Origin: Bacteroidales bacterium UBA6377
Lineage (GTDB): Bacteria; Bacteroidota; Bacteroidia; Bacteroidales; UBA932
Reading direction: 5' to 3'
NCBI GenBank assembly: GCA_002438805.1
Contig: DJQV01000002.1
Coordinates: 1 to 64,000, forward strand
DNA length: 64,000 nt
Shown: positions 49,109-56,562 of the stretch, piece after piece
Numbering within the stretch: position 1 is the first letter of the stretch
How the letters are laid out: every line of letters starts with the position of its first letter
Notes under the pieces: generated by a model
The model's input: only the letters and a program-made list of their open reading frames with translations
The model's database searches: none
What the model was told of the DNA's origin: nothing
Made by a program: the position numbers and the translations under genes

Positions 49109-50710
49109 ATGAAGCGGCTTCTCATTTTCCTTTCGGTTTTTTTGGTTTTCTGCTCTTGCATACGCAATGACATCCCTTACCCGCGGGTGAAGGCGGCCAT
49201 TGCCGAGATGCAGGTGGACGGGGCGAAGTCGGTGAAGATTGATGCCGATGCCCGGGAGGTTGTGATTGTGCTTGAGGAGACGGCCGATCCGGCTGCGGTG
49301 AACATAACTTCGGTGACTTTCAACGATGAGCGTGTCAAGTCTTCATTGGAGCTTACGGGGATGATGGATCTCTCCAAGCCTGTCGTTGTGACGCTCAGCG
49401 TGTATTCGGAGCAGCAGTGGACCATAAGGGCCGAGCAGCCGGTGGAGCGTTATTTTACCATAGAGGGTCAGGCGGGCTCATCCGTGATCGATGTGGCGAA
49501 CCGTCGTGTGTTGGTGAAGTACCCCGAGGGCAAGGGTCTGAAGTCCTTGACAGTAACCTCGATGAAGCTCGGGCCTGCTGATATCTCTGCGTATTTTCCG
49601 GAGGCTTCAGCGATGCACGATTTTTCCGAGCCTTGCACCGTGCTCGTCACATATAGGGATGTCCAGGAGGAATGGCTCATCTCTGTGGAGGAGGTGGAAT
49701 TGTCTGTTACTATGGGCCGGGTGGATGCGTGGTCACGTGTGGCCTGGCTTCATGCTTCCGGTTCTTCGGACGGGAAGTGTGGCTTCATGATACGCAGGAA
49801 AGGCTCTGAGGAATGGACTGGAGCCGGGGATGTCAAGATGGAAAACGGTTCTTTCACGGCATCGGCTGACGGGCTTGAGCCGCTGACGTCTTATGAGGTA
49901 TACGCTTACAGCGGGACTGACAAGACTGAGATTGTGGAGTTTGAGACCGAAGCCGAGGCTCAGCTGCCGAACGCCGGCTTCGAGACATTCAGCAATACTG
50001 AGTCCAAGAAATATTATTCATTCTATGACCCGGCATCTTCAGACGTTACGCTCCAGACAAAGTGGTGGGGGAGCGGCAACAAGGGCTCTACAACAGTCGG
50101 AGCAAGCTATGCCATCACCATGCCTGACCTCTCCACCAAGGTTGAGGGTGAGGCTTCGCTCAAGATGGCCTCTCGCTATGTCATCATCAAGTTCGCGGCC
50201 GGAAATATCTTCTCCGGGGAGTATTATCGTACCATAGGCACTTCCGGAGGAGTCATCAGGATGGGGCGTCCGTTCACTCTCCGCCCCCGCAAACTCACGC
50301 TTTGGCTCAAATATGACTGCGGCAAGATCAAAAAGAACACACTCGGCGGAGTACCTGACGGGGAGACAGTCAATGTGGGGGACAACGACCGCGCCTCTGT
50401 CTGGATCGCTCTCGGCGACTGGGATTACCGCAGATACGGCGGCAGCGAGGATTCTCCGGTGGAGGTCAACACCACGGACCGCTCCACTTTCTTCGACCCG
50501 GAAGGTGAGAACGTCATAGCCTATGGCCGCTATATAGTGGGGGAGAGTGTCGGGGAGTGGACCAAGGTGGAGATTCCTCTGGAATACGTCTCCACGTCGC
50601 GCAAACCTACCCATATCATCGTTTCGGCTGCCGCCAGCATGCTCGGCGACTATTTCACCGGAAGCCCTGACTCTGTGCTCTGGATTGACGATCTGCGGCT
50701 GGAGTATTGA
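49109..50710 (+). CDS. FN3-PCMD lipoprotein, last gene of the surface locus
   Basis: 533 residues. Lipobox FCSC. The N-terminal 190 residues hold two tandem beta domains (KSVKIDADAREVVIVLEE and SSVIDVANRRVLVKYPEG), a DUF5018-like repeat arrangement. An FN3-like module follows (GLEPLTSYEVYAYSGT). The C-terminal 235 residues are a PCMD domain from PNAGFETFSN, with KWWGSGNKGSTTVG, through to LWIDDLRLEY. Against the 603-residue protein the PCMD halves are closely similar while the N-termini are unrelated. That points to a shared binding module on different stalks. Confidence 0.8.
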   Translation: MKRLLIFLSVFLVFCSCIRNDIPYPRVKAAIAEMQVDGAKSVKIDADAREVVIVLEETADPAAVNITSVTFNDERVKSSLELTGMMDLSKPVVVTLSVYSEQQWTIRAEQPVERYFTIEGQAGSSVIDVANRRVLVKYPEGKGLKSLTVTSMKLGPADISAYFPEASAMHDFSEPCTVLVTYRDVQEEWLISVEEVELSVTMGRVDAWSRVAWLHASGSSDGKCGFMIRRKGSEEWTGAGDVKMENGSFTASADGLEPLTSYEVYAYSGTDKTEIVEFETEAEAQLPNAGFETFSNTESKKYYSFYDPASSDVTLQTKWWGSGNKGSTTVGASYAITMPDLSTKVEGEASLKMASRYVIIKFAAGNIFSGEYYRTIGTSGGVIRMGRPFTLRPRKLTLWLKYDCGKIKKNTLGGVPDGETVNVGDNDRASVWIALGDWDYRRYGGSEDSPVEVNTTDRSTFFDPEGENVIAYGRYIVGESVGEWTKVEIPLEYVSTSRKPTHIIVSAAASMLGDYFTGSPDSVLWIDDLRLEY

Positions 50711-50782
50711 CGTGCCTGCTGGCTGTAGGGGGCGATTTTTCCATTATCATCATACTCGAAAAACGCTGCGTCTGGCAGAACT

Positions 50783-50824
50783 GGTGTTTTGTCCGCCAAG
50801 AAGGCTTTTGGCCGGACAAAGACC
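50783..50824. repeat. inverted repeat after the surface locus
   Basis: TTTGTCCG-CCAA pairs with TTGG-C-CGGACAAA around a short loop, a stable hairpin with a single bulge. It has no T-run. It may stabilise the 3' end of the surface-locus transcript. Confidence 0.55.
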
Positions 50825-50827
50825 AAT

Positions 50828-50860
50828 AAAAAAGGATGACTGAATAAGCCATCCTTTTTT
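50828..50860. terminator. bidirectional terminator between surface locus and tRNA-Val
   Basis: An 11-bp stem AAAAAAGGATG / CATCCTTTTTT. Either strand ends in a run of U. Confidence 0.85.
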
Positions 50861-50861
50861 G

Positions 50862-50936
50862 TGGGAGCTGAGGGAGTCGAACCCCCGACCCTCTGCTTGT
50901 AAGGCAGACGCTCTGAACCAACTGAGCTAAGCTCCC
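50862..50936 (-). tRNA. tRNA-Val (anticodon TAC)
   Basis: 75 bases. Acceptor GGGAGCT pairs with AGCTCCC, discriminator A, anticodon stem TCTGC/GCAGA around CTTACAA, T-arm GGGGGTTCGACTCCC. CCA is not encoded. Confidence 0.95.
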
Positions 50937-50979
50937 GAGCGATTTTGATGTTTTGTTGTCCCGTTTCGTTTGGACAATG

Positions 50980-51010
50980 CAAAGGTACGACAAAAATCGG
51001 ATTCCGCAAA
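50980..51010 (-). promoter_or_regulatory. promoter of tRNA-Val
   Basis: On the minus strand TTTG (51007-51010), 19 bp, TACCTTTG (50980-50987). Full consensus. Confidence 0.75.
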
Positions 51011-51102
51011 CTTTTCTTGAAAAATTTTCAAAAAAGTTGAAAATTGTAGAATTTCCCCGTCCAAATGCAATAATCTGCCACGGACTTGCATCTTGAGACA
51101 GT

Positions 51103-51624
51103 ATGAAGAATATTCGAATGGCACTGATGTTGTCTGTGGCTCTGGCTCTCGTTGCTTGCAGCAAAATGGACCGGGCTGCTGATACCGTATTGTACGAACC
51201 CACGTGGGCTGCAGTATATGAATATCCCGTTTCACAGGAGGGAGTCTGCGGAGTGGGGCTTGTACTTGTCCAGGGCAGGACTGACGATGATTTCAGTTTC
51301 ACCTCTCCCGGGGCGGCGCTTTCTTTGAAGCTCCATGCTCCGCAGGCGTCCGGTCTGCTGCCGGTGGGGGAGTATGATTCTGATGATGTTGGGGACAGCC
51401 GTTCCATTATATGTTCATCTACAGGGGACCAGGCTTCTTTCGTGGCGGAAAGGCTTCCGGATACGGGGGAGACGAGGGTGCTGCCGCTCAGTTCCGGGGA
51501 GTTGGAAGTGAGGCTTGCGGGAGGAGGCGGGTATGTACTGCATGCCGTAGTCGAGGCAGGTGGCCGCAGCTACGAGTTTGACTATCAGGGGCCCGTGCAG
51601 GATTTTAGGCTCGATGAGGATTGA
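51103..51624 (+). CDS. unknown lipoprotein
   Basis: 173 residues. A lipoprotein signal with lipobox LALVAC. The mature part is beta-rich (AAVYEYPVSQEGVCGVGLVL, GELEVRLAGGGGYVLHAVVE, SYEFDYQGPVQDF). The ending resembles the closing strands of small Bacteroidales surface lipoproteins. No named family recognised. It stands alone between tRNA-Val and the tmRNA gene, outside the terminator that closes the surface locus, though its product may serve the same compartment. Confidence 0.65.
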   Translation: MKNIRMALMLSVALALVACSKMDRAADTVLYEPTWAAVYEYPVSQEGVCGVGLVLVQGRTDDDFSFTSPGAALSLKLHAPQASGLLPVGEYDSDDVGDSRSIICSSTGDQASFVAERLPDTGETRVLPLSSGELEVRLAGGGGYVLHAVVEAGGRSYEFDYQGPVQDFRLDED

Positions 51625-51640
51625 AAATCAGTGCCTGCTG

Positions 51641-51671
51641 TTGCGCTGTTCCGTATTTTTGCATAAATTTG
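51641..51671 (+). promoter_or_regulatory. promoter of tmRNA
   Basis: TTG at 51641-51643, 20 bp, TAAATTTG at 51664-51671. The transcript would start about 35 bases before the mature 5' end. Confidence 0.7.
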
Positions 51672-51711
51672 CAGTGTCTGCGCTCGTGAGAGTTCAGGCA
51701 AACGACTGAAT

Positions 51712-52106
51712 GGGGATGTTCTGGTTTTGACAGCATTGATTTTGGTCGGTAAGCACGTCGGGCGTAGGAGGCTGGCCCGTTAATCCCAGTCTTCAAGCCA
51801 TAACTGGCAACTACAACTACTCATACGCTTGCTAGTCTCCAAGAGACTGAGCATCAATCGGCGCCGCCAAGGCTGCGGCTCTGACGTATATCCCTCCAGC
51901 TTTAGGCCGGTTCAGTCTGGATAAAGGGGTATCATCAAAACCGGATGCGGGGGATGGACGCCTCTAAGTCTCCTTAAGTTCCCAGAGGATAAGCCGCAGC
52001 TGGCCCGTCTTCCGGCAGGTCGCGGTCGAAAACCAAAGGAGGAATAAGCGTGTAGAAAGCCCTCCGGGACGATGTTTGGACGGCGGTTCGACTCCGCCCA
52101 TCTCCA
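51712..52106 (+). ncRNA. ssrA: transfer-messenger RNA (tmRNA)
   Basis: Rescues stalled ribosomes and tags their products for proteolysis. The tRNA-like ends pair: GGGGATG with CATCTCC, including the G3-U70 pair that alanyl-tRNA synthetase reads, discriminator A, and the T-arm GGTTCGACTCC. The start GGGGATGTTCTGGTTTTGACAGC and the following GGTAAGCACGTCGGG are typical of Bacteroidota tmRNA. The tag frame at 51806-51835 opens at GGC, the resume codon position in Bacteroides, and reads GNYNYSYAC then TAG. The helix AGTCTC/GAGACT follows the stop, as expected. The tag differs markedly from the GE(T/N)NYALAA type. Confidence 0.93.
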
Positions 52107-52159
52107 CAATATTGATTGATTTACAATTAATTAAACATCCTACGAACAAATTTGCGAAC

Positions 52160-52196
52160 AACGGTGGTTTTGATAATCAAAGCCACCGTTAATTTT
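52160..52196 (+). terminator. terminator of tmRNA
   Basis: A nearly perfect palindrome: AACGGTGG-T-TTTG pairs with CAAA-G-CCACCGTT, followed by AATTTT. Confidence 0.75.
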
Positions 52197-52261
52197 CAGT
52201 GCGTTGAGGTAGCCACTGTACGACGTTATTTCTTTTGCAATCGTCCAGTGGCCGATGTTTC

Positions 52262-52495
52262 TTATATCAAATCGAAAAGGAATTTTTCATAATCCTTTAC
52301 ATAGTATCGCTTATTCTTACGACCTTTTTCGATGACAATGTGTCCCTCCGCCTCTAATCTATCTTTCTGTGCTTCAACGCCATTAGGATATTTAGCATTT
52401 AATTCTCCGTTGGACTTTAATGTTCTCCAATAAGGCGTTCCATCGTCTGAACGCTGATAACTCGCCCACGCCACAATAGAGACAAAAATATTCAT
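52262..52495 (-). pseudogene. truncated MGMT-like (alkyltransferase-fold) protein
   Basis: About 77 residues read as the C-terminal part of an MGMT-family (Atl-like, non-Cys) DNA-binding protein: TPYWRTLKSNGELNAKYPNG, VEAQKDRLEAEGH and VKDYEKFLFDL. Family members normally have some 60-90 more residues in front, which are missing. The open frame continues upstream only into the promoter and start of the opposite-strand ATPase gene. I infer that the 5' half was lost when that gene arrived. A short product from ATG 52495 or 52513 cannot be excluded. Confidence 0.6.
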
Positions 52496-52503
52496 TATCT
52501 TTG
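52496..52503 (+). promoter_or_regulatory. -7 box for the AAA/DUF1703 gene
   Basis: TATCTTTG at 52496-52503, exactly at the truncation point of the MGMT-like gene. The -33 region is AT-rich without a clear TTTG. Confidence 0.5.
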
Positions 52504-52541
52504 ACCTGGACATTAACTGGATAGTAGCTATGGAGGCGAAA

Positions 52542-54083
52542 ATGATAAGATACCCGATCGGGGTGCAGACATTCAGGGACATTGTCGAGGGAGGGTACAT
52601 CTACATCGACAAGACCGGGTTCGTGCAGGACTTGGCGGAGAATTACAAATACGTGTTTCTCAGCAGGCCGCGGAGGTTTGGGAAGTCGTTGCTGTCATCC
52701 ACAATCCATAGTTACTTTGAGGGGGAAAAAGAACTGTTCAACGGGCTGAAGGCCGGGGAGATGAAGAAAGAGTGGAGCATGCACCCGGTGTTCCACTTTG
52801 ACATGTCCACGGCGAAGCATTGCAACGAGGAGCAGTTGGTCAGCGAACTGAGACTCAAACTTGTCCGCTATGAGGAGGTTTATGGTAAAGGTGAAGACGA
52901 GGAAAAAATCAACCAGCGGTTTGAAGGACTTGTTCACAGGGCGGTGAGGCAGACGGGTGAAAAAGCGGTCATAATCATTGATGAATATGATGCTCCGCTT
53001 CTGGATGTGATGAATGATAAGGAGCGGCTTGTTCCTATGCGTCAGATCATGAGGAACTTCTACAGCCCTATCAAGAGTCTGGATCCGTATATTAGGTTCG
53101 TGTTCATCACGGGGATCACCAAGTTCGCGCAGCTCAGCATATTCAGTGAGTTGAACAATCTGATGAACATCTCGATGATGCCGGAATATTCCGCGATTTG
53201 TGGAATCTCTAAAAATGAACTTGACAACGGAATGCGGGAGTCTGTCCAGGCTTTGGCCGACAGATTGGGCGTTTCGTTCGAGGAGGCACGAGAACTGCTG
53301 AAAGACAACTATGACGGGTATCATTTCAGCGAAGAGTCCGAGGACATCTACAACCCGTTCAGCCTGATGAAGGCACTGGCCGCCAGGAAGATAGGAAGCT
53401 ATTGGTTTGAGAGCGGGACACCGACTTTCCTCTTTGAACGTCTGAAGCAGAATCCGATTGACGAGACCACATTGGACAGCATACCGCTCATTCCGGAATC
53501 CGACTTCGATGTCTCGCCGGAAATCAGTGACAATGCCCTACCGATGCTATACCAGACAGGCTATCTGACTATCAAGGAATATGACCGTGAACTGCAGCTG
53601 TACACTTTGGGCTATCCGAACAAGGAGGTAAAGATCGGCTTCACTCAAGGACTGCTGTCACAGTACAAGAACCGGGAAATGACCGGCAGCGGCTTTGTTG
53701 CCAAATTTTATGCGGCGATGTACCGACATGACATCAGCGGGGCGCTGGCGCTGATGCAGTCCTACCTTGCCGGAATCCCGTACGATCTGGAGAACAAGTC
53801 CGAAAAGCATTTCCAGACGATCATCTATCTGATCTTCTCGTTGCTTGGGTACTACACCCAGACCGAGGTGAAGTCCGCGATCGGCAGGGCTGATGCCGTG
53901 TGCAAGACCAAGGATCGGGTATATGTCTTTGAGTTCAAGGTGGACGGATCCGCTGAGGAAGCCCTCAAGCAGATAGACGAGAAAGGGTATCTGATTCCGT
54001 TCAAAGTTGAGGGTACGTGCATAAAGGTCGGAGTGAACATCTCTACCAAGACCCGCACAATCGAGTCCTGGATAACTGATTAG
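52542..54083 (+). CDS. AAA-ATPase-like / DUF1703 (PD-(D/E)XK) protein
   Basis: About 513 residues of the AAA-ATPase_like plus DUF1703 family, another gene family expanded in Bacteroidales with unknown role. The start IRYPIGVQTFRDIVEGG-YIYIDKT is the family hallmark. Walker A is RPRRFGKSLL, Walker B IIIDEYDAPL, sensor FITGITKFAQLS. The C-terminal nuclease-like domain carries GRADAV and VFEFKVDG (Asp...Glu-x-Lys). ATG 52542 has a GGAGG 5 bp upstream; ATG 52530 is an alternative. The gene sits against the truncated MGMT-like gene, so it probably arrived by insertion. Confidence 0.85.
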   Translation: MIRYPIGVQTFRDIVEGGYIYIDKTGFVQDLAENYKYVFLSRPRRFGKSLLSSTIHSYFEGEKELFNGLKAGEMKKEWSMHPVFHFDMSTAKHCNEEQLVSELRLKLVRYEEVYGKGEDEEKINQRFEGLVHRAVRQTGEKAVIIIDEYDAPLLDVMNDKERLVPMRQIMRNFYSPIKSLDPYIRFVFITGITKFAQLSIFSELNNLMNISMMPEYSAICGISKNELDNGMRESVQALADRLGVSFEEARELLKDNYDGYHFSEESEDIYNPFSLMKALAARKIGSYWFESGTPTFLFERLKQNPIDETTLDSIPLIPESDFDVSPEISDNALPMLYQTGYLTIKEYDRELQLYTLGYPNKEVKIGFTQGLLSQYKNREMTGSGFVAKFYAAMYRHDISGALALMQSYLAGIPYDLENKSEKHFQTIIYLIFSLLGYYTQTEVKSAIGRADAVCKTKDRVYVFEFKVDGSAEEALKQIDEKGYLIPFKVEGTCIKVGVNISTKTRTIESWITD

Positions 54084-54121
54084 ACATAGCGACCACGACT
54101 GACTGGCCGGTTCTCATATAT

Positions 54122-54643
54122 CTATTTTGACAAGTCCAATTCCAATTCCAGCAGCATTTTCTTGGCCGCGAGTCCGCCGCCATACCCTGTCAGCGAACCG
54201 TCACTGCCGATCACCCTATGGCAGGGTGCGAGAATTGAAATGGCGTTGGCACCGTTGGCGTTTGCCACCGCCCGGACGGAGTTCGGCATGCCGATACGCC
54301 GCGCCATCTCTCCGTATGAAACCGTCTGTCCATAAGGAACATTCAGAAGTTCGTCCCATACCTTTTTCTGGAAATCCGTACCCACGAACAGCAGCGGAAT
54401 ATCAAACTCCTTGCGCTTCCCGGCAAAGTACTCGTCAAGCTGCCGCACCGTCTCTTCGATCACTTCCGAAGTCCCCGTCTCAAATTCCGCTCGCAACGCA
54501 CGTTTCAGCCGCCTGTCCACATGGTCCCGGTGCTTTTCCACCTGCCAGTCGCACAGACAGAGCCTGCCATCAAATGAACCCAGCAGCAACGTTCCGCATG
54601 GGGACTCATATCGTTTTGTCTTGATTACATTCTTGTTGTACAT
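54122..54643 (-). CDS. ogt: methylated-DNA--protein-cysteine methyltransferase
   Basis: 173 residues; removes alkyl groups from O6-alkylguanine by suicide transfer. The active-site motif [19 protein letters not shown] is intact with its Cys. The DNA-binding helix region reads [20 protein letters not shown], with the intercalating Arg in [12 protein letters not shown]. Full single-domain form with a short ribonuclease-like N-terminus ([15 protein letters not shown]). It is 14 bp downstream of the AlbA_2 gene and may share its transcript. Confidence 0.93.
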   Translation of the reverse strand: MYNKNVIKTKRYESPCGTLLLGSFDGRLCLCDWQVEKHRDHVDRRLKRALRAEFETGTSEVIEETVRQLDEYFAGKRKEFDIPLLFVGTDFQKKVWDELLNVPYGQTVSYGEMARRIGMPNSVRAVANANGANAISILAPCHRVIGSDGSLTGYGGGLAAKKMLLELELDLSK

Positions 54644-54657
54644 TTCAAATAATGTCG

Positions 54658-56109
54658 TTATCGTTTCGACCGATATTTCTGCTTCGGGTGATTTGGAGTG
54701 TCGGGATATAACCGTTCAAGCATACCCTTACTTGACATAGTGGATAGGACTTTTTCCTTAATATAACGCAAATTCTTGCCTGTGTATACGGAAATATCGT
54801 CTGGAGAACGCCATTCTGTACAGAAATTAGAAATCTGGTTAATTAAATCTTCGCGGGATATTCTTTTCGATGATCCATAAATATTTACCGGGTGCTTGAC
54901 AGAACCACCCACCTTACTACCCACCTTACTACCCACCTTAACTACCCCTATTTCCTCTTTAGAGGGGTAGTTCACATTCTTGATGGTGGTATAGAAGACA
55001 TTGGCCTCTGACATAAATTCCGGACGCAGTGCTGCCTTATAGCCGTCAAGTTGAGCGGAAAGATCACAAATCTTCCGTAGGCCGGAGCCTCTTTTTTCCA
55101 TATACCCCAAGTGGGTGAAAACATCGGCCAGTATAGGATTCCTTCGTACCGAAGGTACTTTAGAAATATCTCTATTCTGGATCAGTGTGCCATCAAACAT
55201 CCCTCCAGGGCTATTGAACTCAATGCGGTCATCGAATATGTCTATATGGACTTCTCCTCCAACAATGGTGTAGTCACGGTGAATCAGATGGTTGACAATC
55301 GCTTCCAACACAGCTCTTTCGGCATAGTCCGGGAGATTCCTGCGTCCGTCCGAGAGTTTCACCCATCCACTGTTCGTGTTTGAGTTCACGAAATCCACGC
55401 CAGCACGGAGCAGGAGGAGCAGGTTACCTTGATACTCGTGATCGTTGATTGCATCCGTCTTTGTCAACCCGGCCCAGCGTGTTCCGACAAGTTTCGAGTT
55501 ATATGCATTGCAATTGTCAGAGAATAGCACTCCTGCCTGTGTCAATAATCCATCCACCGTAACAAGCCCCATAGACTCAAGCATTTTCTCATCAAAGGGT
55601 TGTCCGACTCTACTCACAAATGTATTTGCCAAAATCGTAAAAGAGTTATTCGCCCGTCTTGCCGAGGTTTTCTGTGCGTCAAATGTTGAGTTCGTTCCTT
55701 TCAGCACTAAAGAGAGTAACTGATGTTGGGATGCTTGTACGCTTTCATTTCCAATACGTATGAAAGCGGAACGAGTTCCATCCAAATAGTAGTAATACGG
55801 TGTTTGCCGGCCTTCTGAAACTTTAACCTCAAGGACTACATTGTCTTCCGATTTGTGAGGTATCAGTTCAAACTCCGGAATTGGATCTAGATGAGCTGTG
55901 ATTTCCTGGCTTATGAACTCGGCATCCGCCTGAGCGTGTTTCAAGCCTATGATATTCCCCGAATCAACTATGCCGAAAAAGAGACTGCCACCCTTAGTGT
56001 TCGCAAAAGCGGAAATGCTTTTCAGCCAACTCTTTGTTTTCTTCTTCTCTACAGATGCCTTGAAATCGTAGGTCGAGCATTCTACATTCAGTATTTTGTC
56101 AAGTTTCAT
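54658..56109 (-). CDS. AlbA_2 (Schlafen-type) ATP-binding regulator
   Basis: 483 residues. The N-terminal AlbA_2/Schlafen domain (about 10-120) contains [18 protein letters not shown], the usual signature. The middle has a GHKL/ATP-binding-like C-terminal HTH-associated region ([43 protein letters not shown]). The linker holds Lys-Val-Gly-Ser repeats encoded by a 12-bp tandem repeat. The last 60 residues form a winged-helix-like end ([20 protein letters not shown]). Such proteins are putative transcription regulators, often in mobile or defence regions. Confidence 0.85.
   Translation of the reverse strand: MKLDKILNVECSTYDFKASVEKKKTKSWLKSISAFANTKGGSLFFGIVDSGNIIGLKHAQADAEFISQEITAHLDPIPEFELIPHKSEDNVVLEVKVSEGRQTPYYYYLDGTRSAFIRIGNESVQASQHQLLSLVLKGTNSTFDAQKTSARRANNSFTILANTFVSRVGQPFDEKMLESMGLVTVDGLLTQAGVLFSDNCNAYNSKLVGTRWAGLTKTDAINDHEYQGNLLLLLRAGVDFVNSNTNSGWVKLSDGRRNLPDYAERAVLEAIVNHLIHRDYTIVGGEVHIDIFDDRIEFNSPGGMFDGTLIQNRDISKVPSVRRNPILADVFTHLGYMEKRGSGLRKICDLSAQLDGYKAALRPEFMSEANVFYTTIKNVNYPSKEEIGVVKVGSKVGSKVGGSVKHPVNIYGSSKRISREDLINQISNFCTEWRSPDDISVYTGKNLRYIKEKVLSTMSSKGMLERLYPDTPNHPKQKYRSKR
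54909..54940. repeat. 12-bp tandem repeat inside the AlbA_2 gene
   Basis: CCACCTTACTAC occurs 2.7 times in a row (54909-54920, 54921-54932, partial to 54940). On the coding strand each unit adds Lys-Val-Gly-Ser. A slipped copy would keep the frame and only change linker length. Confidence 0.8.
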
Positions 56110-56134
56110 ACTTCGTAAGTATCATTGTCTCGTA

Positions 56135-56142
56135 CAAATATA
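56135..56142 (-). promoter_or_regulatory. -7 box for the AlbA_2 gene
   Basis: TATATTTG on the minus strand, ending 26 bp before the ATG at 56109. Confidence 0.55.
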
Positions 56143-56201
56143 CGTTTTTATTCTATCACTCTCCTTATTTACGTGCAAGGCTTTTATTCTGGAGGAAGTG
56201 A

Positions 56202-56342
56202 TCACTGGACACCGCTTTTCCGGTCCGCCAGAACGGCGTCAAAGTTCTCTATCGCCCAGCCGATGAGCGAATCAAGGTGCGGAAGAGTATTGCGTATCGG
56301 ACATTTCGGAAACGCGGCATCCTGTATCATTCTTCTGTCCAT
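56202..56342 (-). pseudogene. HxlR-family regulator with an internal deletion
   Basis: A 46-codon frame joins the conserved N-terminus of an HxlR-type regulator (DAAFPKCPIRNTLPHL, with the family's redox-sensitive Cys-Pro) directly to its C-terminal end (LIGWAIENFDAVLADRK). The winged-helix core of about 60 residues is missing. I infer an in-frame internal deletion leaving a non-DNA-binding remnant. The gene next upstream on the same strand is an azoreductase, the usual partner of HxlR regulators. Confidence 0.6.
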
Positions 56343-56562
56343 AGTATATTCCTTCTTTCTCGCTTTCCTGGCGCCTTCTTCACCTCTGCGGGCAGGCTCT
56401 TGTCAAGAAGGTTCTCATCAAAGCAATGCAAAATTAATGAATAAGCACGAATATCAAACCATTCTCCGTCAGAATGACTTTCGCCATACTCTGGCAGAGA
56501 ATGGCCTTGAACTGAATATTTCTTAACGTGAGTTCTTCGCCTGTGTGGCATTTAAGGAGGGC
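56343..56562. other. spacer with a promoter and a small unassigned frame
   Basis: On the minus strand TAATTTTG (56429-56436) is a consensus -7 box that would drive the HxlR remnant. On the plus strand a 29-codon frame from ATG 56437 to TAA (MNKHEYQTILRQNDF...) is seen. I cannot tell whether it is coding. Nothing else is recognised. Confidence 0.4.

Noticed and set aside
42022..50710. Classical Mfa/Fim fimbrial operon
   Set aside because: Only the first protein is fimbrillin-like. No clear major pilin set or tip proteins of the known Fim/Mfa order, and PCMD and barrel genes do not belong to that operon type.
41826..50936. Island integrated at tRNA-Ser or tRNA-Val
   Set aside because: I could not find a repeated tRNA 3' end or an integrase at either border, so the tRNA flanks alone do not show integration.
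51712..52196. Minus-strand frames across the tmRNA gene
   Set aside because: The sequence folds as tmRNA with matching ends; those frames are chance openings.
52107..52261. Possible coding remnant on the minus strand after the MGMT-like fragment
   Set aside because: A short frame reading ...SYSGYLNALKINGG passes through the tmRNA terminator palindrome; no family match, so treated as non-coding.
56125..56526. 133-codon plus-strand frame across the HxlR remnant
   Set aside because: The opposite strand gives recognisable HxlR ends; this frame has no family features and spans the promoter region.
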